The translations under genes and the position numbers were made by a program. The notes beneath the pieces are model-generated. The model was not told the DNA's origin and searched no databases. It saw nothing but the letters and a program-made list of their open reading frames with translations. Shown in pieces: positions 8,488 through 16,039 of a stretch of 43,056 bases of DNA (its first letter is position 1; every line of letters starts with the position of its first letter). The DNA is from CAZRRV01 sp964602735 (GTDB taxonomy: Bacteria; Bacillota; Clostridia; Oscillospirales; Acutalibacteraceae): contig CAZRRV010000010.1 of NCBI GenBank assembly GCA_964602735.1, positions 1-43,056 on the forward strand. The letters are read 5' to 3'.

Positions 8488-9274
8488 ACTCTCGCATATA
8501 TACAAAACATTCAACGCCGGCACCGTAAACGAGAAAAAGGCGATTGAAGATTTAAGCCTTACACTGAACGACGGCGATTTTGTAACGGTGATAGGCGGCA
8601 ACGGCGCCGGAAAGTCGACCATGCTGAACCTTATCGCGGGCACCTATCCCGCCGACAGCGGCCGGATTGTGATCGACGGCAGCGATATAACGCGCCTGCC
8701 CGAGCATAAACGCGCGAAATATCTGGGACGCGTTTTTCAGGATCCGATGACCGGCACCGCCGCGACAATGAATATAGAGGAAAACCTCGCCCTCGCGGCG
8801 CGGAGAGGGCGCCGGCGCACCCTGAAATGGGGCATTTCGCGCAAGGAACGCGGTATGTACAAAGAGATGCTGGGCACGCTCGGGCTTGGCCTTGAAGAAA
8901 GGCTCACGGCTAAAGTGGGTTTGCTTTCCGGCGGCCAGAGACAGGCGCTTACTTTGATGATGGCAACGTTAAAACATCCGAAACTGCTGCTGCTCGACGA
9001 ACATACCGCGGCGCTCGATCCGAAAACCGCCGCGAAAGTACTCGCACTTTCGGAACGGATTATAGCCGATAATCATTTAACGGCGCTTATGGTAACCCAT
9101 AATATGTCCGACGCCATACACTACGGCAACCGCCTTATTATGATGACCGACGGCAGAATTATTTACGAAGCGTCGGGAGAAGAAAAGCGGGATCTTAAAG
9201 TTTCGGATCTGATGTTGAAATTCGAGCAGACCACGGGCGAGGAAATGGCAAACGACCGTATGCTTTTGGGCTGA
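8480..9274 (+). CDS. ABC transporter ATP-binding protein (TrpZ-like, COG1101 type)
   Basis: A 264-residue ATPase with Walker A GGNGAGKST (near residue 46), signature LSGGQRQALTL and Walker B LLLLDEHTAALDP. The DEHTAALDP form, with His where most ABC proteins have Pro, is a known trait of the COG1101 group that pairs with COG2984 and COG4120 subunits; exactly those two lie upstream. The switch histidine is visible in ALMVTHNMSDAI. The start at 8480 (MLELSHIYKTF) matches the family N-terminus and overlaps the permease end. The upstream in-frame ATG at 8444 would add 12 residues with no homology support. Confidence 0.9.
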   Translation: MLELSHIYKTFNAGTVNEKKAIEDLSLTLNDGDFVTVIGGNGAGKSTMLNLIAGTYPADSGRIVIDGSDITRLPEHKRAKYLGRVFQDPMTGTAATMNIEENLALAARRGRRRTLKWGISRKERGMYKEMLGTLGLGLEERLTAKVGLLSGGQRQALTLMMATLKHPKLLLLDEHTAALDPKTAAKVLALSERIIADNHLTALMVTHNMSDAIHYGNRLIMMTDGRIIYEASGEEKRDLKVSDLMLKFEQTTGEEMANDRMLLG

Positions 9275-9310
9275 AACGCCGTAAAGATCAACAACGGGAG
9301 GTGTGCGCGT

Positions 9311-10372
9311 ATGAAATGCCCGCAGTGCGGCAGAGAGTTACCTTACGGTTCTACCTACTGCCTTTTTTGCGACAGCAAAATAACTTTCAACGAAACCGTT
9401 CACCGGGTTGACGATACTACGCGCGCCATACCGAAAGTAACTCGGCAACCCGGCTCCCACGGCGATGAATACGAAGAACGGGACATAAGAAGTTTCCGCC
9501 GGCCGTCGGAACTGGAACAGTACGATAATTACTCCGCGGAAAGGCAATCCGCGCAGGCGCGGGGGAACGGCCGCGCGCAAACCCGGCAACAGGGCGGCCA
9601 ATCCCGCAAAAGTACCGGCGGCGGGAAAAAGCCGGGCGGGAAAAACCAACCCGCGAAGCTCGACAATAAAAAGATTATGCTGACCGCGGGGGTCGCGGTT
9701 ATCATCGTTATTATGCTGGTATTCATCGTAATGCTCATCCGCTCCTGCGCGACATCGCGAAAAAACAACTCGGGATTCGGATCGGGCTTCAACGACGGGA
9801 ACGCGGTGGATCTGCCGTCTTACAATCAGGCGACCGGTTCACGCGCACCGGCGGAGCGCCCGAATTCGCAAACCCCAAGTTCGTCCAAAGCCTCATCCGC
9901 CGCTTCCCAGAACAGTTCATCCGCTTCAACTTCAAGCGATCCGTCGAGTGCCGCCGCGCCCGCGGTAAAACCCGCCGCCGAATATATCTCCTCGAATTAC
10001 GGCGCGCTTGTCTCGGCTTTCGGGGAACCCACGGTCGACGAATCCAGCGGCGCTTTTCGGTTCACCGGGTGCGCGTACCTCTTCTCTTTCGACAGCGACG
10101 GCGAAACACCCGCCGCGTCCGATCCGGTGCTGTCCGTTATCGTCCAGAGCGGGGGCGAGGTTATACCAGGCGTGCGCGTGGGGCAGACTTACAACCAGAT
10201 TACCGATAAAATCGACGGTGTAAACATCGATCGCAACAACGATGACGTATGGGTAGCCACTCTGCATTACAATAACTGCGTTATCACATTTTATATCGAC
10301 GCCGGGGATAATACCGACGACGAGCCGCCGAAAACCGCGAAAACCACCGCCGCGCTTATACAGGTGGGATAG
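9311..10372 (+). CDS. Zinc-ribbon, single-pass membrane protein of unknown function
   Basis: A 353-residue protein with four visible parts. Residues 1-26 form a zinc ribbon (CPQC...YCLFC). Residues 27 to about 115 are a basic, Gln/Arg/Gly-rich cytoplasmic linker. A single transmembrane helix (KIMLTAGVAVIIVIMLVFIV) spans about residues 120-145. After a Ser/Ala-rich spacer (about 150-225), a C-terminal extracytoplasmic domain of about 125 residues follows (from EYISSNYGALVSAFGEP), including PGVRVGQTYNQITDKIDG, which recalls small lipoprotein-like sensor or assembly folds but is not recognised. The start is 9 nt after GGGAGG. It lies 36 bp after the importer ATPase and may be its operon's last gene, though no functional link is evident. 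Confidence 0.75.
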   Translation: MKCPQCGRELPYGSTYCLFCDSKITFNETVHRVDDTTRAIPKVTRQPGSHGDEYEERDIRSFRRPSELEQYDNYSAERQSAQARGNGRAQTRQQGGQSRKSTGGGKKPGGKNQPAKLDNKKIMLTAGVAVIIVIMLVFIVMLIRSCATSRKNNSGFGSGFNDGNAVDLPSYNQATGSRAPAERPNSQTPSSSKASSAASQNSSSASTSSDPSSAAAPAVKPAAEYISSNYGALVSAFGEPTVDESSGAFRFTGCAYLFSFDSDGETPAASDPVLSVIVQSGGEVIPGVRVGQTYNQITDKIDGVNIDRNNDDVWVATLHYNNCVITFYIDAGDNTDDEPPKTAKTTAALIQVG

Positions 10373-10391
10373 GCGCCCAAAACACGGCGCC
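10372..10391 (+). terminator. GC hairpin overlapping the zinc-ribbon gene stop, weak terminator candidate
   Basis: GGCGCC at 10372-10377 and GGCGCC at 10386-10391 can pair around an A/C-rich loop. No T-run follows, so intrinsic termination is doubtful. Confidence 0.25.
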
Positions 10392-10855
10392 GGTCGGCGG
10401 AGATTTTCGGACGAAGGCAACCAATTTCGGGAACCGCTTAAAGCGCCGGCAACCCCGAATTTACGTCTGCGAAATGAGCAAAATATTCCCGGTTGCCGTT
10501 CCCGCCCCGGAAAAATCCCGCCGCTCTCGTAGGAACGGGGCGACGATACGGATATACGGCAATATCAATATCCCGCCGGCCGGACAGCCGCGATAACCGT
10601 CGAAAGCGGTGCAAAACCGCTCGACGGAAGAAATCGCAGGTAGCCTTTCGCAGACGGTCGGGCAGCCGCGCCGCCTCCAACCCGGAAGGGCGCCGGGGTT
10701 GGAATTCTCCGAAGACATACGCGGCGTACCGTTTATCGCTGCGGGAAGATTCTGTGCCGCGTAACCGGGCAAATAGAACCCGGCGGCAGGACGGTTCCGC
10801 AACCGGCAAATCCGCCGGCACACGCACGGGCGGTTCCAACCGGGCAAATAAATTC
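10392..10855. other. Intergenic stretch without a supported gene
   Basis: About 460 bp between the zinc-ribbon gene and the rpmF promoter. Long open frames exist on both strands, but they are Arg/Pro-rich, overlap each other, lack a credible ribosome site and resemble no known protein as a whole. One perfect 7-bp inverted repeat, CCAACCC/GGGTTGG (about 10678-10703), is seen. A DUF177 (YceD) gene often precedes rpmF in Bacillota; none is found here. Confidence 0.5.
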
Positions 10856-10884
10856 TTGACAATCACGGTTTATGATAATATAAT
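10856..10884 (+). promoter_or_regulatory. Perfect-consensus sigma-70 promoter of rpmF
   Basis: TTGACA (10856-10861), exactly 17 bp, then TATAAT (10879-10884). Both hexamers match consensus completely, the strongest promoter in the window, as fits a ribosomal protein gene. Transcription would start near 10891, directly before AAAGGAGGTG. Confidence 0.9.
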
Positions 10885-10911
10885 AGTATTTGTTGCAAAG
10901 GAGGTGCCGAT

Positions 10912-11094
10912 ATGGCTGTACCGAAAAGGAAAACCTCGAAAGCCAGAAAGAACAAAAGGCGGTCGAATGTGTGGAAACTGGATGCGCCCGAACTGGTAAG
11001 ATGCGATCACTGCGGGGCATACAAAAGGCCGCACAGGATATGCCCCTCCTGCGGATTTTATAACGGGCGTGAAGCGGTGAAAGTCGAGGGTTAA
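10912..11094 (+). CDS. rpmF: 50S ribosomal protein L32
   Basis: A 60-residue basic protein opening with MAVPKRKTSKARKNKRRS, the signature N-terminus of L32, a late-assembling component of the large ribosomal subunit. Four cysteines (C31, C34, C44, C47 in CDHCGAYKRPHRICPSCG) form the zinc ribbon of the zinc-dependent L32 type. The full-consensus promoter, a strong AAAGGAGGTG site 7 nt before the ATG and a clear terminator downstream make this a self-contained, highly expressed unit. Confidence 0.98.
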   Translation: MAVPKRKTSKARKNKRRSNVWKLDAPELVRCDHCGAYKRPHRICPSCGFYNGREAVKVEG

Positions 11095-11105
11095 CGCGTC
11101 GATTA

Positions 11106-11134
11106 CAGCGAGGGATGCCCCTCGCTGCTTTTTT
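11106..11134 (+). terminator. Intrinsic terminator after rpmF
   Basis: A perfect 9-bp stem, CAGCGAGGG / CCCTCGCTG, with a 4-nt ATGC loop (11106-11127), followed by C and six T (to 11134). It separates rpmF from the next operon. Confidence 0.92.
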
Positions 11135-11167
11135 CGGTTAAACTTTTTTGGAAAAGTCGGTGAGAGA

Positions 11168-12469
11168 ATGTCAGTTACCGTTTCCGGCGTAATCGGAAAT
11201 TCGCCCGCCGCCAAAGCCGGTATACAGCCGGGCGACATTCTGATTTCGATAAACGGAAACGAAATATGCGATGTACTCGATTATCGGTTTTACGAAAGCG
11301 AACGGAACCCGGTACTGCGGTTGTCGCGGGACGGCGGCGATTACGGCGTTGTTGTCGAAAAACCGGAAACCGCCGAGTTCGGGCTGACTTTCGACACATA
11401 TTTAATCGATAAACAGCACACCTGCCGTAACGGATGCATTTTCTGTTTTATCGACCAGATGCCGAAAGGTCTGCGGGAAAGCCTGTATTTTAAGGACGAC
11501 GATTCCAGGCTTTCGTTTCTCTTCGGGAATTACATTACCCTTACAAACCTCTCCGAACACGAAATTTCCCGCATACTTCAAATGCACCTCAGCCCGGTAA
11601 ATATTTCGGTTCACACTACCGATCCGCAGCTTCGGGTAAAGATGATGCGCAACCCCGAAGCGGGCAGATCTCTCGAAATTATTCCGCGGCTCGCAAAAGG
11701 CGGAATAAAACTGAACTGCCAGCTTGTTTTATGCCCCGGCATAAACGACGGCGACGCGCTTCGCCGCACTCTCGAAGATTTGCTGTCACTCGACGCGGTA
11801 CAGTGCGTCGCGGCTGTCCCGGCGGGGCTTACCGATTACCGCGACGGGCTTCCGCGCATCGAACCTTACACGGAGCAGGGCGCCGGAGAGGTAATCGACA
11901 TAATCAACGGCTACGGAGACGTTTCGGTTAAAAAATGCGGCTCGCGCCGAGTTTACGCTTCCGACGAATTTTACCTTAAAGCCGGCAGGGAAATACCGGA
12001 TGCCGGATTTTACGGCGATTTCGACCAGCTTGAAAACGGTGTGGGAATGTGGGCGCTTATGCTTAAAGAATGCCGCGAAGCGTTGCAATCCGCCGGGAGC
12101 CGGCCTTTCGCGAGGCGGAGACGGATAAGTCTCGCCACCGGGGTCGCCGCCGCGCCGCTGATGCGGCACATCGTATCGATGTGTGAAAAGCAGTTCCGCC
12201 GGTTCTCGTGCGAGGTTTACCCCGTCACAAACAACTTTTTCGGTTCCAACATCACCGTAGCGGGGCTCGTTACGGGCAGGGATTTGATAAAAACGCTTAA
12301 AGGCAGAGATCTCGGCGACGAACTGCTGTTCCCCGCCGTTATGTTGCGCCGGGAACGCGATTTGTTTTTAGACGGTGTGTCGCTCGACGATTTGAGAACA
12401 GAACTCGGGGTGCCGTGTACCCCGGTTGAAAACAGCGGCGAGGTTTTAATCAATGCTTTGAAAGGATGA
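11168..12469 (+). CDS. DUF512 radical-SAM-like Fe-S protein with N-terminal PDZ domain
   Basis: A 433-residue protein. Residues 1 to about 65 are a PDZ-like module (GVIGNSPAAKAGIQPGDILISING). A cysteine triad CRNGCIFC (C86, C90, C93; CxxxCxxC spacing) then marks a radical-SAM 4Fe-4S site. The flanking FIDQMPKGLRESLYFKDDD and LFGNYITLTNL are hallmarks of this family, and the rest (from about 240) is the DUF512 domain. Members are widespread in Clostridia and Cyanobacteria, often next to der, as here (4-bp gap). The reaction is not established; a role in ribosome or membrane-linked modification is inference only. The ATG is preceded by a weak GGTGAGAGA. Confidence 0.9.
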   Translation: MSVTVSGVIGNSPAAKAGIQPGDILISINGNEICDVLDYRFYESERNPVLRLSRDGGDYGVVVEKPETAEFGLTFDTYLIDKQHTCRNGCIFCFIDQMPKGLRESLYFKDDDSRLSFLFGNYITLTNLSEHEISRILQMHLSPVNISVHTTDPQLRVKMMRNPEAGRSLEIIPRLAKGGIKLNCQLVLCPGINDGDALRRTLEDLLSLDAVQCVAAVPAGLTDYRDGLPRIEPYTEQGAGEVIDIINGYGDVSVKKCGSRRVYASDEFYLKAGREIPDAGFYGDFDQLENGVGMWALMLKECREALQSAGSRPFARRRRISLATGVAAAPLMRHIVSMCEKQFRRFSCEVYPVTNNFFGSNITVAGLVTGRDLIKTLKGRDLGDELLFPAVMLRRERDLFLDGVSLDDLRTELGVPCTPVENSGEVLINALKG

Positions 12470-12473
12470 AACA

Positions 12474-13802
12474 ATGACGCTGCCGGTCGTGGCGGTCGTA
12501 GGTCGGCCGAATGTGGGGAAATCAACCCTGTTCAACAAGTTAATCGGCAAACGCCTTTCGATTGTGGGAGATACGCCCGGCATTACCCGCGACAGGGTTT
12601 ACGGCAGAACCGAATGGCGCGGGCGTACCGCGCTGCTGGTAGATACTGGAGGGCTTGAACCCGACAGCGGCGATTTCATGCTGAAACAAATGCGGGCGCA
12701 GGCTGAAATCGCCATCGGGTCGGCCGAAGTCGCCGTAATGGTAACCGATATAACCACCGGCGTCACCGCCGCCGACCGCGAAGTTGCCGGGTTGCTGCGC
12801 CGCAGCGGGAAACCCGTTGTACTTTGCGTAAACAAATGCGATTCAATCGGCGATCCGCCGGCCGGAATTTACGAATTTTATTCTCTGGGTCTGGGCGAAC
12901 CGCTGCCCGTTTCATCGGTGCACGGGCACGGCACCGGGGATTTACTTGACAGAATTTTCGAAAATCTGCCGCGGGAAGCCGACGGCGGCGATGACGGCGA
13001 CGCCGTAAACGTAGCGATAATCGGGAAGCCCAACGCCGGGAAATCTTCGCTCATAAATAAAATCTCGGGCGAAGAGCGGGTTATAGTTTCGGAAACGGCG
13101 GGCACCACACGCGACAGTGTGGATACGACGGTTGAAGTAAACGGCACGGTTTACAATCTGATCGACACCGCGGGTATACGCCGCCGATCGAAGATCGACG
13201 ATAAAATCGAAAAATACAGCGTGCTGCGCGCGGAACTGGCCGTTGAACGCTCGGATGTGTGCGTGCTGCTGATTGACGGGACGGAGGGCTGCACCGAACA
13301 GGACGCGAAAATCGCCGGCCTTGCCGAGGAAAGCGGGAAAGCCGTGGTAATCGCCGTAAACAAGTGGGACGCGGTGGAAAAAACCGGCAGAACCATGGAT
13401 GCATACCGCAGGGAAATTATGAAAAATCTCGCGTTCCTGTCCTACGCGCCGGTTGTTTTCATTTCCGCCAAAACAGGGCAGAGAATCGACCGTCTGCTGG
13501 CGCTTGTGTCGTTCGTTTACGGGCAAAGCGTGACCCGCATCCCCACCGGAAGGCTGAACGACCTTTTGTCCGACGCGGTAACGCGTGTGCCGCCCCCGTC
13601 CGATAGAGGCAGACGGCTTAAAATTTACTATATCACGCAGGTCTCGGTCAAACCGCCGACATTTGTCTGCTTTTGCAACAGCCGGTCTCTGTTCCATTTT
13701 TCTTACAAACGATATATCGAAAATCAAATCCGCTCGGTGTTCGGCTTGGAAGGATCGCCGATACGCATCATTATACGTGAACGGGAGGAAGGGAAAAACT
13801 GA
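12474..13802 (+). CDS. der: Ribosome-assembly GTPase Der (EngA)
   Basis: A 442-residue tandem GTPase required for 50S subunit maturation. The first G domain has GRPNVGKST (residues 10-18), DTGGL and NKCD. The second has GKPNAGKSS, DTAGIRR and NKWD. The C-terminal KH-like domain follows from about residue 350 and ends IRIIIREREE. Length and order are those of the normal family. The start lies 9 nt after AAGGA, which overlaps the end of the upstream DUF512 gene. Tight spacing (4 bp on either side) places it in the middle of a DUF512-der-plsY operon. Confidence 0.97.
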   Translation: MTLPVVAVVGRPNVGKSTLFNKLIGKRLSIVGDTPGITRDRVYGRTEWRGRTALLVDTGGLEPDSGDFMLKQMRAQAEIAIGSAEVAVMVTDITTGVTAADREVAGLLRRSGKPVVLCVNKCDSIGDPPAGIYEFYSLGLGEPLPVSSVHGHGTGDLLDRIFENLPREADGGDDGDAVNVAIIGKPNAGKSSLINKISGEERVIVSETAGTTRDSVDTTVEVNGTVYNLIDTAGIRRRSKIDDKIEKYSVLRAELAVERSDVCVLLIDGTEGCTEQDAKIAGLAEESGKAVVIAVNKWDAVEKTGRTMDAYRREIMKNLAFLSYAPVVFISAKTGQRIDRLLALVSFVYGQSVTRIPTGRLNDLLSDAVTRVPPPSDRGRRLKIYYITQVSVKPPTFVCFCNSRSLFHFSYKRYIENQIRSVFGLEGSPIRIIIREREEGKN

Positions 13803-13805
13803 TTT

Positions 13806-14474
13806 ATGAAGGCCTTTGCCTTAATCGCGCTTGCCTCCGCGGTGGGTTACCTGATTTGCAGTATAAATTTCGCGGTGATTATAACCAAAATAATTAAAAA
13901 CCGCGATATACGCGAAATAGGCAGCGGCAACGCGGGCGCGACCAATGTTATCCGCGCCGCGGGGTTCGGCCCCGGTCTGCTGACTTTTATCCTCGACTTT
14001 GCCAAAGCGGCGATTTCGTGCCTGATAGCCAAGTACCTTGTCTTCGGGTTGCTCGGCAATGCCGTCGGCGCCGACGTCAATCTTACATACGGGTTGCTTG
14101 TATGCGGCGTGTTTTGCCAGATAGGGCATATTTACCCGGTCTTTTTCACCTTTCGCGGCGGCAAGGCGGTTTCGGTCACGGCGGGGATTTTCGCCGTTTG
14201 CAACTGGAAAGTGCTCGTTATCTGCGTGGCTGTGTTCGGCATTGTGTTTTTCTGCACAAAGATGGTTTCCGCGGCGTCTATAAGCTCGATGATTGCGCTT
14301 CCGTTCGCGGAGTTTTTTACGGTGCCCGCGGATTTGCGCCCGCTTTCCGTAACGCTTTCCGCCGCCATCGCTCTTATCGTAATCGTAAAGCATCGCTCGA
14401 ATATTATACGGATTTTTAAGAAGCAGGAGCCGAAATTTAACATTCGGGGCAGGAAGAACGACAGGCGGAGTTGA
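13806..14474 (+). CDS. plsY: Acyl-phosphate:glycerol-3-phosphate acyltransferase PlsY
   Basis: A 222-residue membrane enzyme with about five helices. It moves an acyl chain from acyl-phosphate to the sn-1 position of glycerol-3-phosphate, the first acylation in phospholipid synthesis. Conserved PlsY motifs are visible: SINFAVIITK, the glycine-rich GSGNAGATNVIR (residues 38-49), IGHIYPVFFTFRGGKAVS, and the C-terminal region IALIVIVKHRSNIIR. The basic C-terminal tail is slightly long. It starts 4 bp after der, whose end carries the GGAGGAAGG likely to serve as ribosome site. Confidence 0.97.
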   Translation: MKAFALIALASAVGYLICSINFAVIITKIIKNRDIREIGSGNAGATNVIRAAGFGPGLLTFILDFAKAAISCLIAKYLVFGLLGNAVGADVNLTYGLLVCGVFCQIGHIYPVFFTFRGGKAVSVTAGIFAVCNWKVLVICVAVFGIVFFCTKMVSAASISSMIALPFAEFFTVPADLRPLSVTLSAAIALIVIVKHRSNIIRIFKKQEPKFNIRGRKNDRRS

Positions 14475-14478
14475 GCTT

Positions 14479-15300
14479 ATGAAACGTTTTTTATCGGCAG
14501 TTTTGGCGGTTTTTTTGCTCGCGCTTTGCGGATGCGGGGGAGGCGAACCCGAAAAAAAGGTCGACGAACGGCCTCTTTTACGGGTGGGCATGGAATGCGC
14601 CTATGTCCCGTTTAACTGGGAAAGTTACGGCAGTGAATTTTCCGGGGTGCCTATACAGGGATCGGCTAAGTTCGCCAACGGTTTCGACACAAAAGTGGCG
14701 AAAAAAATAGCCGACAAACTCGACCGCCGTCTTATCGTCGTAAAATTTTCATGGAATGAATTACTGCCCGCGCTCCGAAACGGAGAAATTGACATGATAG
14801 TTGCCGGAATGAACGAAAACCCCGAAAACGAGGATATTGTATATTCAAAGCCTTATTATAAATCGAATATATGCGTGGTAGTGAAAAAAGACGGAGCCTA
14901 CCGCGACGCGGAAAGCATAAACGATTTTCAGGACGCGGTTATCGCCGCGCAGTCGGGAACTCCGCACGAAACGCTGGCGGGGCAGATGCCCTACATTAAA
15001 GACGAATGCCTTTACAACGATTACGATTCTATGATTGCGGGGCTGCAGAACGGCGAAATCGATGGATATATCGCCGAATTTCCCGTTGCCCGCGCCAACT
15101 GCACAAAGTATGACAATTTTACTTTTGTTAATCTGGTCAACAACGAAACGGGTTTCGAAGTCGATGGCGGCGTTTCGGAAATATCCGTCGCGATAATGAA
15201 AGACAATCCTCTTGCCGGCAAAATATGCGACGCCGTCGCCGGATTTTCGGAATCGGAGCTTGAAAAGCTGATGGAAAAGTGCATCGATAAACAGCCGTAA
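14479..15300 (+). CDS. Amino-acid-type solute-binding lipoprotein (SBP_bac_3 family), orphan
   Basis: A 273-residue lipoprotein. The signal peptide ends in LCGC, with Cys19 lipidated. The mature domain follows the SBP_bac_3 pattern: LLRVGMECAYVPFNWES at the start of lobe 1, FDTKVAKKIADKL, ELLPALRNGEIDMIVAGMN and lobe-2 segment VIAAQSGTPHETLAG. Such proteins bind polar amino acids or related compounds for ABC import. No permease or ATPase is adjacent, so it must use a distant transporter or act as a binding or sensing protein. It lies 4 bp after plsY, with GGAG 8 nt before the start, and closes the operon before a hairpin region at 15330-15392. Confidence 0.9.
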   Translation: MKRFLSAVLAVFLLALCGCGGGEPEKKVDERPLLRVGMECAYVPFNWESYGSEFSGVPIQGSAKFANGFDTKVAKKIADKLDRRLIVVKFSWNELLPALRNGEIDMIVAGMNENPENEDIVYSKPYYKSNICVVVKKDGAYRDAESINDFQDAVIAAQSGTPHETLAGQMPYIKDECLYNDYDSMIAGLQNGEIDGYIAEFPVARANCTKYDNFTFVNLVNNETGFEVDGGVSEISVAIMKDNPLAGKICDAVAGFSESELEKLMEKCIDKQP

Positions 15301-15329
15301 TATTTGCGCATTACCCGCCAATATTAAAG

Positions 15330-15392
15330 CGGCGCCATATACAACGGTTGCCGTCGCGCGTTCGCGCGGCAATCATTGCACGGCGCCGTTTT
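15330..15392 (+). terminator. Probable terminator of the DUF512-der-plsY-SBP operon
   Basis: CGGCGCC (15330-15336) pairs with GGCGCCG (15382-15388), enclosing an inner GC-rich hairpin built around TTGCCG...CGGCAA and CGCG...CGCG. A TTTT run follows at 15389-15392. It sits 29 bp after the stop of the last gene. Confidence 0.6.
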
Positions 15393-15443
15393 ATCGGTTT
15401 GCTTTTTTGCAACACCGCATAATGCCCGCCCGACGGCTCCCGA

Positions 15444-15583
15444 CATCATCTGCCGGCATATTTTCCGTTATATTTTACAAAAATGCTCGGAAATTCAGGA
15501 AAGTATTTCTTGCGCTTTTTTTGCTTTCTCTTAACGAAAAATCCGCCGTTACATCTGATGCCGGGTCTTTACGCGGTGCTACC
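15444..15583 (-). repeat. Interspersed 3'-end repeat, copy B
   Basis: About 140 bp homologous to copy C (20013-20146) over its whole length and to copy A (1-74) over the shared part. On the minus strand it reads GGTAGCACCGCGTAAAGACC at its start, then GGATTTTTCGTTAAGAGAAA, then GCATTTTTGTAAAATATAAC near the end. The last four codons and stop codon of rnhA lie inside its first 15 bp. Confidence 0.85.
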
Positions 15584-16027
15584 TTTATATTTTTTTATGC
15601 TTTCGGTCGCAAGCCTGTCGCAGCGTTCGTTTTCCCGGTTGCCGGCGTGACCTTTAACCCACCGGAAACTGACATCGTGAACGGCGCATAAATCAAGAAG
15701 TTGCTCCCATAAGTCGGCATTCAACGCCGGCTTTTTATCGGATTTTATCCAGTTGTTCTTTCGCCATTTCGCCGCCCATCCGAGATTTACGGCATCTACA
15801 ATATATTTCGAATCGGCGGTAAGCGTCACTTCGCACGGCTCGCGCAGGGCTTTAAGGGCATTTATACAGGCGGTAAGTTCCATCCGGTTGTTTGTGGTTG
15901 ACGGATCGCCCCCGCTAAGTTCCCTGCGGGCGTTCCCGTACAGCAACACGGCACCCCACCCTCCCGGGCCCGGGTTGCCGGAACACGCGCCGTCGGTAAA
16001 TATTTCCACACGTTTTTTCCCGTTCAC
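15569..16027 (-). CDS. rnhA: Ribonuclease HI
   Basis: A 152-residue enzyme that cuts the RNA strand of RNA-DNA hybrids. The four acidic catalytic positions are visible: D12 in IFTDGACSGNPGPGGWG, E50 in NNRMELTA, D72 in TADSKYI and D137 in ERCDRLA. The loop VKGHAGNRENE is also conserved. It starts at a GTG 7 nt after GGAG and lies 12 bp downstream of uppP, so it is translated from the rny-uppP-rnhA transcript. Its final residues (GSTA) and stop come from repeat copy B; the normal catalytic core is complete before that point. Confidence 0.96.
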   Translation of the reverse strand: MNGKKRVEIFTDGACSGNPGPGGWGAVLLYGNARRELSGGDPSTTNNRMELTACINALKALREPCEVTLTADSKYIVDAVNLGWAAKWRKNNWIKSDKKPALNADLWEQLLDLCAVHDVSFRWVKGHAGNRENERCDRLATESIKKYKGSTA

Positions 16028-16039
16028 CGCCGCGCTCCG

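Noticed and set aside
10438..10866. Minus-strand frames of 133-142 codons before rpmF
   Set aside because: They overlap each other and a plus-strand frame, are very Arg-rich and lack a ribosome site; only a nine-residue motif looks protein-like.
15407..15691. A 94-codon plus-strand frame across repeat copy B
   Set aside because: It runs opposite to the repeat's gene-linked orientation and antisense into rnhA, and copy C has a 1-bp shift in the distal part, so a shared protein is unlikely.
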